Source: Blepharisma stoltei
Taxonomy: Eukaryota > Ciliophora > Heterotrichea > Heterotrichida > Blepharismidae
Assembly: GCA_914767885.1 (NCBI GenBank)
Contig: CAJZBQ010000048.1
Span: 310,001-374,000, forward strand
DNA length: 64,000 nucleotides
Direction: 5' to 3'
Shown: one piece after another, positions 1 through 12,360 of the stretch
How the letters are laid out: each line of letters opens with the position of its first letter
How positions within the stretch are numbered: the first letter of the stretch is position 1
Program-made: the position numbers and the translations under genes
Notes under the pieces: generated by a model
The model's database searches: none
The model's input: only the letters and a program-made list of their open reading frames with translations
Told to the model about the DNA's origin: nothing

Positions 1-820
1 TCGCCATCTTTATAGAGTTTAAATATACAAAAATCAAATTTTTAATAGACGTTTTCAAGCGAAACTTCAAGTACTAGCGTAAATCCATGAACTCTCATTG
101 CTGCCTAAAAAAGATGCAGCCAGTAGTGATATTCATAAACTCGAGTTTTTCTTTGTCACTATAGCCATCTTTATGAAATTTAAAAATCCGAAAAGCAAAT
201 TTTTAATAGACGTCCTCAAGCAAAACTTAAAGTATAAGCACAAGTCCATGAGCTCTCTTTGCTGCCTGAAAAAGATGCAGCCAGTAGTATTTTTCATAAC
301 TCGAGTTTTTCATTGCCACAATAGCCATCTTTATGATTTTAAAAATCCAAAAAGTAAATTTTTAATAGACGTTTTCAAGCAAAGCTTAAATTATAAGCAC
401 AACTCCATGAATTCCCTTTGCTGCCTTAAAAAGATGTAGCCAGTAGTAATATTCATAACTTTGAGTTTTTCCAAAGTCACTATCGCCCATCTTTATAGAA
501 TTTAAAAATCCAAAAAGTAAATTTTTAATAGACGTTTTCATGTGAAACTTCAAGTGCAAGTATAGCTCCATGAACTCTCTTTGCTGCCTTAAAAAGATGT
601 AGCCAGTAGTATTTTTCATAACTTGAGTTTTTTTCTATTGTCACTATCTCCATCTTTATAGAATTTTAAAAATCCAAAAAGTAAATTTTTAATAGACGTT
701 TTAAAGCGAAAACTTGCAGTGCAAGTACAACTCCATGAACTCTTTTTACTGCCTGAAAAAGATATAGCCAGTATTAATATTCATAAATTAGTTTCCCATA
801 GTCACTAATGATGACAGTGG
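1..820. repeat. 161-bp tandem satellite, about five copies
   Basis: A unit of about 157-164 bp recurs with starts near 2, 165, 322, 486 and 648, each beginning with a CCATCTTTAT block and carrying an ATTTTTAATAGACG block and a TCCATGA(A/G)CTC block. Copies differ by scattered substitutions and one-base indels, so this is an ageing tandem array. It runs off the left edge. Short open frames across it are by-products of the periodicity; I see no protein signal. Confidence 0.9.
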
Positions 821-1203
821 AGACTGGGTGGAATCAAAATTTCTAAAGGAGAAATTTGCGTGTGATGAATGCTATATTATTATTACCAAAGGAATTATTA
901 GATCAGTTTGAAAGGAATAAGTTGTCTGATCCTTGCCATTTATTAAAATTCTGATCATACTCTTCATCATCAGAAAATTAATAAAATTCTGGCAACTATC
1001 ATTTTTTATTTCAAGTACTGGCCAGAATTGGCTCCTCAGATCCATTTGACGAACCAAAATGTAATTTTCCACACAGCCTCTCTTCAAGTTCTCGAGATTG
1101 ATCAGGCAGAATTCTTTATTTAGGCTTTTTGTCTCCCCCATGAATAAGGAATAGCAGGTTTTTCATATGTCCAAGACCCTCCGGTAAAACCTAGGAATGC
1201 GCC
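821..1203. other. spacer between satellite and LamG gene
   Basis: No convincing gene. On the minus strand the bases near 1140-1185 look like a frame-shifted, decayed continuation of the LamG repeat upstream (an FLGF-like stretch, then a TGAAAA-ACCTGC block similar to TGAAATACTGC in the sister repeats). The C-terminal part of the neighbouring gene may therefore have been lost here. Confidence 0.4.
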
Positions 1204-4200
1204 TTATCGCGCTATTGAAGAGAAAGTTCTATAGTTGGCTGCACTGCTTGGAGTTCCTGCAATGTTATTTATGTATACTGTAGCTGTGGTGGAACCTGAA
1301 GAGTATGCTATAGTTATTGAATAGTATGACCAGCCTGAAGAGCTTATCACTCCAGTAGTAACTGTTGCTGTAGCTAAGCTTGGGCTTTCTAATATAATTG
1401 TTGCAGCACCGCTAGAATTGATAATTAATCGGTTTTGTTTTTCAAATAAATCTCCTGCAGTTTCAACATAAGCCCAAAATCCAAGAGAAAAACTATAAGA
1501 TAAATAAACATCAATGTTTGATTCTAAATATTTTCCGCTCGAAAAATAGAGCCCTCTGCTCTTTGCAGGAATGGGATCGTTGGTTTCAGGAGTGTTAAAA
1601 AGCTGATAAAGCGATGAGCTTGCAGCTGTTGTGAATATTCCGTAAGATCCTGCAAAATTCTGGTCAAAAGATTGAGTTATAACTTGAGAAGTAACACTCG
1701 AACAGCCTGCTCCAAAGCCATAAGGACACTCGAGTAAGCAAACATTTCCTACTAGAATTTTGCTAGCTATACAAGTACTACAGAGAAAATAGTATGATCC
1801 TGCGCATTGAGTGCATAAAGAATCACAATATTCGCAGGTCTGAGAAGATTGAACCCAAATAGCATTGGAATCACAGGCACAAACTCCGCTGGCTAAGGTG
1901 GCTCGGTCTATACAGCTTGTGCATGGCCCATCAAATAATGTGCATTCCTTACATTCTTTTTGCAAGCATAGCCTGCAAGTCAGAGAACTCCTACATCCAT
2001 AAGGTGAACAAGATCCAGAACAGGTTACACATACAGATGAATAAAATGACCCAAAATCACAATTGTCAGGGCATTTTAGCTCAGAAGGACAATTGGAGCA
2101 TGATCCTATGCAGCCAGATGTCTTTCACTCATCAAGGGAATGACTGTTTTCATTAAATATTTTTACGCTCCATAAAAATCCGGTAAAGCTGTTTGCCCCA
2201 TTAGAATGTCCAAGATATAATGATCCAGCGTCAATAAAAGGTGACATATTTGTAGATTGCTGGCTCGATATTAATGATCCATCTGTGTAGAAAAATATTT
2301 TGGTCTTTCCACTTACAATGTCACCAGTAAAAGCTATATTGTGCCAGCTATTGAATAAATCAGAGGACCCTGACAGTGTAACTGTGGATGAATCTTGAAG
2401 AATTAAGGTAATTGCTGGGTACTTTGAAGACGTGAACACAATTTTAAACATCTCGGTAGATCCATTCAGCTTAAGAAAAAGGTTGCCTTGAAGTGTTGGC
2501 TTTACCCACATTGTGACTGTATAAAAAGGACTGATTTTTAAAGAGCTCAAAGACATTGATGATGCACTGGTAAAATAATAGCCGCGGTTAATAGAAGGCA
2601 CAGGGTCAGCTGAATCTGTTCATGAGGGATATGTGTTTGAGTTAGAAGATCCGACTGTAAAACTACTAACTGCGTCAAGATTAATTAAATCTTCCAAAGC
2701 AAGAGATGCAGCAGTGCTTGAAGACATAGTGCATAGGTGGTTAGTTGAATCTTGGGTGTATCCAGTTGGGCATGAGCTAAGGCAAAGCCCACTTAAATAG
2801 AAATAGCTTGCTAAGCAGGAAGTGCATTGATAATATAATGGTCCCGAGCATCCAGCACATCCAGTGGAACAACTAAAAGTATAGTCTAGAGCAAGTATTG
2901 ATCGTCCTGTACAATATGATGCTGTTCAACTGGCAGAATTGGCTCGGACAACATCAGTTTGCTAACCGAAATTAATATAGTCACTTGCCAACTAGTGGAG
3001 TTTAATTGGCAAATGATGTTGTCTTGTTCAACTCTACAGTTGAGCGGCATCAGATAGCCAATGCGATAAACACTGGTACTATGCTGTACAAGAAAAACCA
3101 TCAGCTGAAAGAGAATAATTGGCATCGCATGAGCAAGGAGTTGTTAATCCACCAGATGCATGATTGACACACAAAGTGCACAAATTGGCTCCAAAACCTG
3201 AGCATTGAGAACATAAGGGGTCATAGCAGATATTGCATGATCCAGCTCTTCTGCATCCTAAACCGCTACAACTGCATGATGCACAAGATGACGAAGCATA
3301 GTATTGTGCTATAGTGCAAGACCAAAGGCAGGAAGTGACTAAGCTTGTACCGCATGGGACAGAAAACTTATTCTACATAATCAATAGCATGCTTATTTTC
3401 ATGCTCTTTAGAGTTTTTAAAACTTTTCGGTTAAGTAGGTATCTTGCCAGGTTTTAAAACCTAATTGGGTAATCAAATTGAGAAAATAATCATTTTAAAT
3501 ATAACTATTTTATAATTTCATCAACGAAAATTTTGATAAAATTTTTAAAAGGGTAATTAGAGGAGTTAGATGAAAAATCAGTGATTGCAGTATTTCATAA
3601 ACTAAAGTAATAAATAAAACCAGAAAAATTAGAAGAAGAGCTCTTGCCGATGTATAAATAATCAGAGCCTGCATCTCTGAAAATGTAAGCTGTATTCGAG
3701 AGTGTTGTTCCAGCAGAACCATTTTTATAAGCTGTAATAGTTGTTGCTCCGCTTGTATAAGTAATCGTAAAAGAGAGATAAGTTCATCCTGAAAATGCTG
3801 ATAAAGCTGTAGTCGTTGCTGATGTAGTAGATTGAGATGGATTTTCTAGAGTTGCCTTAACAACTCCAGATGAGCTAAATGAGAGTCTGGTTTGTTTTTG
3901 AAGGATATCCCCTGCACTTATCACATAAATCCATAACCCCATAGAAACACTGCTGCTTAAATATATGTTTGTATTTGATACTAAAAACTGCCCGCTCGAA
4001 AAATAGAGACCTCTTTTATAAGCAGGAACAGGATCTGTACTGTCTGGATTATTCCAAAATTGATAAGTAGTGTCTGTATAATCATAAAATGGCAACATTA
4101 GTAAGGTGCCGGTGCAAATCGGCAGCGCTCATTCTGCATTTTATATTTTCTAATTATGAAGCTTGGATTTACATGAAGACATCAAGCAATTTTGAGGTAC

Positions 4201-7200
4201 CTGACTCTGCCTATCCCTAGAGAATCTGAAAGGTCAGTGATAGTGAAGGAGCCTTTAGTTGCTACACAGCGCCAAGAACGACAGAATTCATCCGCTCTTG
4301 AGCTATCGAAGTTAGCAATGTCGTTTCCAAGCCTGTCTTGGCGAATCAACGTAGGTCGGCCCAGGGGCCTGTAAGCCTGACATGCACCAATATGACGGAA
4401 GCTCTGGTGCGGCGATCCTGTAGTGAACGCTAAGTGGAGGGCTGCGAGTCTAGATCGTTTTAAGTAAAGATAATAAGATAAGTAGTGTCTGAGTTTGATG
4501 TCTTAAAAATCCCATAAGCCCCTAAAAAGTCGGTGTCAAATGTTTGATCTATAACTGTGGTTGATATACTTGTGCACGACGCACTTGTAGAAAATCCATA
4601 TGGGCAAGCGTTTAAGCAAACATTTCCTGCAAGCACTGCAGAACCACTACAAGCACTGCAAAGGAAATAATAAGTTCCAGCACAAGTTGAGCACAAATTA
4701 TCACACGATTCGCATGTTAAAGTTGAAGAAACTAAAAATTTGCCAGAATTGCAAGAGCAAACCCCTCCTGACAAGCTAGCATTTGTAATACAAGCTGTGC
4801 AGGCCCCATCAAATAAAGTGCATGCTGTGCATTCCTTATACTTACAAAGTACACAAGTATCAGTGCTTCTGCATCCGTGAGGAGAACAAGATCCAGGGCA
4901 TGTTGTGCAAGTCCCAGAAGCTGAAAACGATCCAAAAACGCAAGTATCTGGGCAGAGCTTTTCAGAAGGGCAAGTGGAGCACCCACTCGGGCAGCCAGTT
5001 GTGATTCATTCGTCATTATAATGTGTATTTCCGTTAAATATTTTTAAGCTTCATAAAAATCCAATGAACCCAAAGGATCCATTTGACATGCCCAAGGACA
5101 AATATCCCGAGTCAGCAAATGGAGATGCAGTCCCTGAAACTTGGTTTGACTTTAGTACTCCATCAGTATAAAAGTAAATTTTTGTATTTCCACTTACAAT
5201 GTCTCCGGTATAAGCAATATTGTGCCAAGTATTAAACAAACTTACCCCTCCACTTAATGTAACTACAGAAGAATCTGAGAGCCTTAGCGTTATTGTTGGT
5301 TGTCCTGAAGCTTCAAAAGTAATTTTGAACATGTTATTAGACCCATCGAGCTTAAGAAGCAAGATACCTGAACCTGCTGCCTTTACCCAAATTGTAACAG
5401 TAAAGAATGGAGTGATGATTATTGGGGAGGTCATAGACATTGATGCTGAAGTTGTAAAATAATAGCCTCGATATATTGAAGGCACAGGGTCTGCTGAGTC
5501 TGTTCATGATGGATAAGTATAGCCCATATCCCTATATAGATTTCTTTATCAAACAAAATGTTTTGGACGGTTGAATGACAAATTCAGACTCTATCAAATA
5601 GACTCTATGACAGAAAGGGTTAAAAAGTGACATATAAGAAAATAATTGACAAATATGAACAAAGCTGACAAGTAAATATGCCAAATTTTAAAATGGCTTT
5701 ATAATAAAAATTAATTTTAAATTATTTTCTATCGAATTATATATATTATGAATTATAGAGAAATAGATATTGATAAATTACTTTTCTTGTATAATTCTAG
5801 AGTCGCTATGACATTTAAAGGCTATAGAAAAAACTAATAGAGAAATACTTATGTTTAATTATGATTGAAAACTGTCTATTAAAAATTGATTTTTGAAGTA
5901 CATTACAAAAAGCCATATAAAGATGGTATTGCATCATAAGGAATTTTATGTCAATGAAAATTAAGAGTCGCTACGGCCTATAGCAGTAAAGAAAACTAAT
6001 GAAATAATGCTTATGTTTCAATTTTCGCCGAAAATCGTATTTTAAAAATTTGATTATTTGAAATTCAATTAAAAAACTATATATAAAGATGGCAATAAAT
6101 TTTACAAATAATTTTTAAATAAAAATTAAGAGTCTCTATGATCTTTAGACCTTAGAGAGCACTATCAAAGTAACAATTATGTTTCAATTGCAATTGAAAA
6201 ATCGCTTACTCCCCCCTCCGTGAGTGAACAAAACCATTAGAAAAATCCATATTTTTTGCCCAAAAACCCACCCTCCGTGAGTGAACAAAAATTTTTTAAA
6301 GAAAAATTTTTTATGGGAAAAAGTTTTAATATATAAATGATAATTAGTATAATAAAATATAGAGCTAATTCTTTTTAATTTTAAACGAATTGCTTTTTAA
6401 AACATAAATTTTTCAAATTGAATTAATATTTGCCTCCCAATTTTTGCGAATTAGGATTTTTTTAAATTTCGAAAAAAAATATTTTTTTATAAAATTTATA
6501 TATAAATTTTTTTAACAAAAAAAAATTTAACCCCCCTCTGTGAGTGAACAAAATTTTTTTGTTCACTCACGGAGGGGGGGGAGTTATAAAAAAAGTTTGA
6601 TTTTTAAAATTTCTAGGAAAGTAATATTAAAGTTGGAGTTATATGTTGCATCAAGGAAGAGATTTATAATTTTATTTTAGCTTCCTCAAAAAGAAGGAAA
6701 AAATAGGTAAGATACTTATCAAAATGAGTCTAAATGGTATCTTTAATTTAAAATTAATTTTTTATAATAAAGCCATTAAAAAATTGGCGCATTTGCTTGT
6801 CAGCTTTGTTCGCATTTTTCAACCATTTTTGACATATCACTTTTTAACCCTTCCTGCTATAGAGATCCAGCTTGTCCCTTTGATAGAGTCTGAACTGGTC
6901 TTTCAATCGTCCATTGTATTATGCTCGATAAAGAAATCTATATAGTGGCATGGCCTATATTAGAGCTTGAGGAACCAACAGTAAAACCACCGACACTATC
7001 AAGCATAATATAGTTTTGTAAGGCAAGGGAAACAGGAGTGCTGGAAATTAAAGTGCATTGGTTGTTTGTGGAATCTTGAGTATATCCAGTTGGGCATGAT
7101 GTAAGGCAAAGCCCATTTAAATAGTAGTAGCCTGTTGCACAAGCTGTGCATTGGTAATATCCTGATCCTGAGCAGCTAGCACATTGAGCTTTGCATAAAA

Positions 7201-10200
7201 AAAGGCATGAAAAACCATCTGCCGAAGTATAATAGTTGGCATCACATGAGCAAGCAGTTGTTGATCCTCCAGAAGCATGGGAAACACACAGGTAGCATGA
7301 ATTAGATCCAAAGCCAGAACATTTAGCACATAGAGGATCGCTACAAATATTACAAGATCCTGATCTTCTGCATCCTAAATTTCCACAGCTGCTACCACTG
7401 CATGATGTATATGACGACGTGCCATAGTATTGAGTAATAGAGCAAGTCCAGAGACAAGCAGAAGGGGAGCTAGTAGTTCCGCAAGGTACAGAAATTTTAG
7501 ATGAAAAATCAGTGATTGCAGTATTTCATAAGCTGAAGTAATAAATAAAGCCGACAAAGCTAGAAGATGTTGAGCTTTTACCGAGATATAAAATATCAGA
7601 AGATAAATCCCTGAAAAGATAAGCTGTATTTGAAACTGGTGTCCCAGCAGATCCATTTTTATATGCGGTAATTGTTGTTGCTCCGCTTGTATAAGCAATT
7701 GTAAAAGAGAGATAAATCCACCCTGAAAATGACAAAGATGCAGTTGATGCTGATATTGTAGATTGAGATGTACTTTCTAGAGTCGCCTTCACGACTCCGG
7801 CTGAGCTTAGTGATAGTCTGCTTTGTTTTTGAAGGATATCGCCAGCAGTCACCACATATACCCATAATCCCATTGATACACTGTTGCTTAAATAAATGTT
7901 CGTATTTGATACTAAATATTGTCCACCAGTGAAATAGAGACCTCTTTTATAAGCAGGAATAGGATCCAACGATTCAGGACTGTTCCAAAACTGATATACT
8001 AAATTCCTGGGGATAGCGCGGAATACGCTATCCCCAGGACCAACCGGGATCGGATCCACACATGGAACGGGGGTTCCATGTGTGGATCCATTTTTGACAT
8101 GTGAGATATTTACTTTCACGTGTCAAAAATGGATCCACACATGGAACCCTCGTTCCATGTGGGATCCGATCCCGGTTTGGTCCTGGGGATAGCGCATTCC
8201 GCGCTATCCCCAGGAATTTTCTATAAGTAGAAGCCGAAGTTCCAGTGGTGAAAATCCCATAAGCCCCTAAAAAGTCGGTGTCAAATGTTTGATCTATAAC
8301 AGTGGTTGAAATACTTGTGCATGATGGACTTGTAGTAAACCCATATGGGCAAGCATTTAAACAAACATTTCCTGCAAGAACTGCTGAGCCACTACAAGCA
8401 TTGCAAAGGAAATAATAAGTTCCAGCACACGTTGAGCATAGGCTGTCACATAGTTCGCATGTTGAGGTTGCAGAAGCCCAAATAGTATTAGAATTGCAAG
8501 AGCAAACCCCTCCTGACAAGCTAGCGTTTGTAATGCAAGCTGTGCAATCCCCATCAAATAAATTACACGCTGTGCATTCTTTATATTTACAAAGTCTGCA
8601 AGTATCAGTACTTCTGCATCCATAACTAGAGCATCCAGAGCATGACACACAAGATCCTGAAGATAAAAACGTTCCAAAAGCACAAGTACTAGGACAAAGT
8701 AATTCTGATGGACATTTCGTGCATCCACTCGCACATCCAGATGTTTTTCACTCAGAATTATAAAGAGTATTATCATTATAAATTTTAACACTCCATAAAA
8801 AACCTACAAACCCATTCGAGTATGATTGCCGTCCAATATAAAGTGTTCCTTGGTCGATATAGGGAGATGCATTAGCTGAAGTAGCACTATTTATGGATGA
8901 CCCATCAACATACAAAGTTATAACTGTCTTTCCATTTGTATCAATTTTACCTGTAAACGCTATATTATGCCATGCGCTGAATAGGCTTGTGGAGCCTGAA
9001 AGAGTGACTGTAGAAGTATCCTTGAGAATAAGCTTAAGAGATGGGTAGCCACTGGAATTAATAGACAAATAAAAATAATTGTCAGTACTGTACTTTGTTA
9101 CGACATGACCAGTTCCTGAAGCCAAGTTTGAAGGATTTATCCATATAGTGATTGCGAAATAAGGGGATATTTGTAGAGAGGACAATGTCATATAATAATC
9201 AGCTGTAAAGTAATAGCCTCTATAAATGGAAGGAATTGGATCAGTTGCTTCCCAATTTGGGTATTTGTTTGTATTAGATGACCCTACTGTAACTCCACTG
9301 AGAGTGTCAAGAGCAATTTGATTCTGGAAAACTAATGAGAGAGCATTGGTTGTGGACAGTGAGCAAATTTTGTTACTCACAGCACCCTTTAAGAACTAGC
9401 AGAAAAAAATCTTGCCCGTTTAAAAAGGGGGGATAATTTAAAAATAATTATATTTATATATAATTTTTTTTTTTAAAGAAAAAAAAAATTGTGATTGAAA
9501 AGAAATGAGCTATCTAAAATTTAATAGAATTAGCTAGAGATCTTACTATTAAAATTATTTTTTCATCTTGAAGGGGTTATTATTTCAAACAATAGTAACT
9601 TTTTAATCTTTTGCTCGCATTAAGGAGGTAGAATTAGTCGAATCTTGTGTGTAGCCTGTAGGGCATGAACTAAGGCACATTGTGGTTAAGAAATAATAGC
9701 CTGTTAGGCAAGAGCTACACTGATAATAGCTGCCACCTGTACATCCGGAGCATCCTGCTGGACAGCTTGTACAAGTAAATCCATCTGCGCTATAAGACCC
9801 TGAGCTGCAAGAGCAAGGATTCGATCCACCTCCCGAAGTATTTGAAGAACAAGTAGTGCATAGTCCTGATCCTCATCCTGTGCATACCCCACAAAGAGAA
9901 TCATCGCAGACACATTTATTAGAAGCCATACATCCTTTTGTGCACTGACTCGGACAATCTAAGCAACTAGAGCCGTTCCAATATTTCTTATAATTACAGC
10001 TAACGAAACAAGAGCTTGTTCCAGATCCACAAACAGCACTATATTCTGTTGCTCAGGCAGAGTAGCCTGTATTCCAAAATTTAAAATTATAGATTCACCC
10101 ATTATAATTACCATTTGGCCCTTTTCCGAGAATAAGTGTTTGACTCCCTGCATTATATCATCTGAAAAGCTGGTTACTAGTTGTTACTGTGTTATCAGCG

Positions 10201-10925
10201 GCGCTATTCAAATATTGAGTCATCGTCGTAGACCCAGCTGAAGAAGAAAATGTAATTGTATATGAAGCAAAGTATCAGGTAGTGCTACTAATTATCACTA
10301 AATTCTTTGAATCGTTTACTAACGAGCCTTGAGTTCCTGATTTTGTTTCTAGCTTAAGTCTAAGCCCGCCCTGAGTGTTAACCCTCAGTATTTCAGTTCC
10401 ACTTCCAGGCTTCAAATATAAAAGATCTTGGCTTGAACTAGGACCGATTGTCTTTATTCACATGCAAAAAGCTATCTCATAATTTGGATAAAATGTACCA
10501 TCAGTTGATAAATATTGGCCAGTTCCATCGAAATATAATCCTTGTTGATAAGATGGTATTGGGTCGACACTTTCTGGACTCCAAAAAAATTGATAAGTTG
10601 ACGAGCTCGTCCCTGTTATAAAAGGACCGTATTGACCGCTAAAAGTATTTTGGTTAAAGGTCACATCAACTACAGCATTTGTAGTAGATGTGCAAGGACT
10701 TGTAGAAAAACCATAAGGACAGTTAGGCAAGCAAATACTATTAAGTATAACTGTTGTGCCCGGGGAAGTTTTGCATGTTGTGCAAATAAAAGAGACGCTT
10801 CCCGCGCAGCTAGAACAGAGGTCTGGGTCGCATGATGTGTCACTTTTGACAAATGAGAGATAGCATGACAAGAAAAAAACTATCTTGAGTCAGTGCTTTG
10901 AAGAGAAGATTTTATATTCTCCCAT
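1204..10925 (-). CDS. giant secreted LamG-like / furin-like Cys-rich repeat protein
   Basis: I chose the ATG at 10925 because the next ~28 residues form a signal peptide (basic start, then IVFFLSCYLSFV), reading one TGA as Trp. After removal of six insertions (2880-3086, 3369-3566, 4062-4476, 5518-6957, 7995-8223, 9390-9620) all blocks fall in one frame, giving about 2,330 residues. Seven LamG-like beta-sandwich modules (recurrent DP(I/V)PxxxRGxYF and WHNIAFTGxI(V/D) motifs) alternate with Cys-rich segments rich in CxxCxG(S/T)YYFxCxxC and CPYGF/CPTGYTQDS. This suggests a cell-surface or extracellular adhesion or coat protein; the ligand is unknown. I see no C-terminal anchor: the frame stops at 1204 in mid-module, so the 3' end is probably truncated or has a further rearrangement. 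Several TGA codons lie at conserved Trp positions between modules. Confidence 0.82.
2880..3086. mobile_element. foldback (palindromic) IES in LamG gene
   Basis: About 207 bp between TA at 2880 and TA at 3087. The two halves are imperfect inverted repeats (GACAACATCA at 2948 against TGATGTTGTC near 3013; CAGTTGA-C-GCATCA pairing further out). Excision on TA rejoins GFSCT to FSCSTGC in the Cys-rich segment and removes in-frame stops. The length is a multiple of three, so frame matches. Confidence 0.8.
3369..3566. mobile_element. IES in LamG gene (TTA-bounded)
   Basis: 198 bp between TTA at 3368 and TTA at 3566. The paralogous repeat near 7490-7505 is uninterrupted and shows the expected join (acagaa-ttt-tagatgaaaaat), so the insertion is visible by direct comparison of sister repeats. 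Removal gives DFSSKFSVPCG. The interior is AT-rich with no ORF; the right end GAGGAG resembles a decayed M1 terminus. Confidence 0.8.
4077..4476 (+). mobile_element. retroposon-like insertion C in LamG gene
   Basis: A 400-bp insert is flanked by a perfect 15-bp direct repeat, GATAAGTAGTGTCTG, at 4062-4076 and 4477-4491. It lacks terminal inverted repeats. It is richer in GC than its surroundings, begins near TATAATCATAAAATGGC and ends in an A-rich TAAGTAAAGATAATAA. That pattern fits target-primed insertion of a SINE-like sequence. Removing the insert plus one repeat (415 bp) rejoins SDTTY to QFWNNP in frame, as in the sister repeats. No coding frame was recognised. Confidence 0.8.
5518..6957. 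mobile_element. 1.44-kb long-TIR element in LamG gene, with nested M1
   Basis: Terminal inverted repeats of roughly 180 bp: TATATAGATTTCTTTATC near 5533 is matched by GATAAAGAAATCTATATA near 6927, and the pairing continues inward past TTTTTAACCC. TA repeats flank it; excision restores SSSSNTYPSWTD. Apart from the nested M1 copy it is AT-rich, with no ORF above background, so it is non-autonomous. Its length (1,440) preserves frame. Confidence 0.8.
6207..6584 (+). mobile_element. M1-family MITE nested in long-TIR element
   Basis: TTA-CTCCCCC at the left and GGGGGAG-TTA at the right. The left end carries two direct copies of CTCCGTGAGTGAACAAAA about 50 bp apart; the right end is a hairpin of the same motif. 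AT-rich centre. Confidence 0.9.
7995..8223. mobile_element. double-palindromic foldback IES in LamG gene
   Basis: 229 bp, TA-bounded. The whole element is an inverted repeat (AAATTCCTGGGGATAGCG at the left, its complement at the right), and each arm is itself made of two hairpins: TCCTGGGGATAGCG and its complement, then GGATCCACACATGGAAC and its complement. Removal rejoins ASTY to QFWNSP in frame. Confidence 0.9.
9390..9620. mobile_element. IES in LamG gene
   Basis: 231 bp between TA at 9390 and TA at 9621. It contains T- and A-runs and in-frame stops. Excision joins QDSTNSTSL to KGAVSNKICSLS, matching the spacing of the sister repeats. I see no clear inverted repeat. Confidence 0.65.
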
Positions 10926-12360
10926 TAAAGTTTATAAAAACCAGCACAATTTTACTATTTAAGTCTATAATCGTCAAGAAAAATCTATCATCTGATATTT
11001 AGTGGTAATATTGATGCATTTTAATGTAATAAAAATTTCATAAAATTATTGTATTTATTGCTTGATCTTTATGAACTTAAATATTCAAAATAATACCTAA
11101 ATAAAGTAGAAAAAAAAGCTAAATGCTAATTAAATATATAATTGTAAATTCTTTAAATAATTAAATTATCCTATACTAAAAAAATTAAATCGATTTTGAT
11201 TATACAGATAAGTTTATGTGCTAAAAAGAAAAATGCATCACAAAAAGGCATTTTATGATTAAAAAGCTGAATGAATTGCTGATTTTCAGCTAATAGGTTA
11301 AAGCTCAAGGAAATTAATAAAAACTTTTTTCTCACTAGGCAAATAATAAGTTGCTTGTTATTCATTTTTGGAATATATTTAATTTCATCAATTTATTCAA
11401 TAATTTTTGTTCGACAAAGAAAATAAAGTTTGACCTATTAGTTTATTTTCATAATAATCAGCAGCATTACTTGCTTTTAAATAAAAAGCATGAATCAATT
11501 AGCTTTAATAAATAGCCATAATAAATTCTTTGCTTTGGTATTTCTTTATCTGAGCAAATTAAATGAAATAAGTATAATAAGCATCACAAAGTAAAAATAA
11601 TTTTTTTTTATTTTTTAAAGGAAGAAATAAGATCACTTTAATCAACTCCAATTTTATATTTCATAGCTAAACAGCTTAATTGATATTTACAGTCTTTAAA
11701 TTAGGGATTTTTCCAATGTTTTAATTTTTATTATTTCTCAATGGAACTTTTAAAAATAATAAAATTTATGATTATATTATTCCATAATTATATATTTTCT
11801 GTAAATGAAATAAAGTTTCACTATTAGTCTGGTAAAATATTAAAGGAAGATATTTCCAGATAATTTTAGAACTTTTGATTAGTTTCTTTGTCTGAAAAAT
11901 AGCAAAATTGTTTTAAATCTCATTAAAATAAATGAGAGGCTTTTTCTTGCCAATTTTATTAGTTATGCATTTGGGCTAAATCTGAGATTAAAATATCAGC
12001 TTTGTTTCAGCAGAATTTGGATGGTTACAAAATTTCAACTTCCTGTCAGAAACCCTTCGAGAACTAGAGTTTTTTCAATATAAATTTTTAAAAATTCGAT
12101 TATAAGTAATAATTAATAGTTTTGTTCGCTCATGGAGAGAGGGGAGCGATCAACTGCAACATTATCAAAAAATTCGACTAAAATCCCCAAGAACCTTCTT
12201 ACTATCAAAATGTCAGTTCAAATGTGCGTTTAGTCAATATTTCTATCATATGTTTTTATCATATCTACCAATTTTAACAAGTTAAGTAATAATGATTTTA
12301 TCTAAAATATTATAAATGTGATAAGTATAAGTATACTGAGATATTTAATTCTAAGAAAAT
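10926..12360. other. AT-rich intergenic region
   Basis: About 1.4 kb between divergent genes. No ORF with protein-like composition was seen. Near 12117-12149 there is a solo decayed M1 end (TTTTGTTCGCTCATGGAGAG followed by AGGGGAG); the other end could not be found. Confidence 0.5.

Noticed and set aside
98-619. Open frames across the satellite
   Set aside because: They repeat with the 161-bp period, have low complexity and no start context; they are a by-product of the tandem array.
1180-1215. TA-to-TA excision of 8 bp to bridge the stop at 1204
   Set aside because: Far shorter than any other IES here, and the sequence gained does not match the LamG sister modules.
4192-4374. Short plus-strand ORF inside retroposon C
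   Set aside because: No recognisable protein, and noncoding SINE-like sequence explains the region better.
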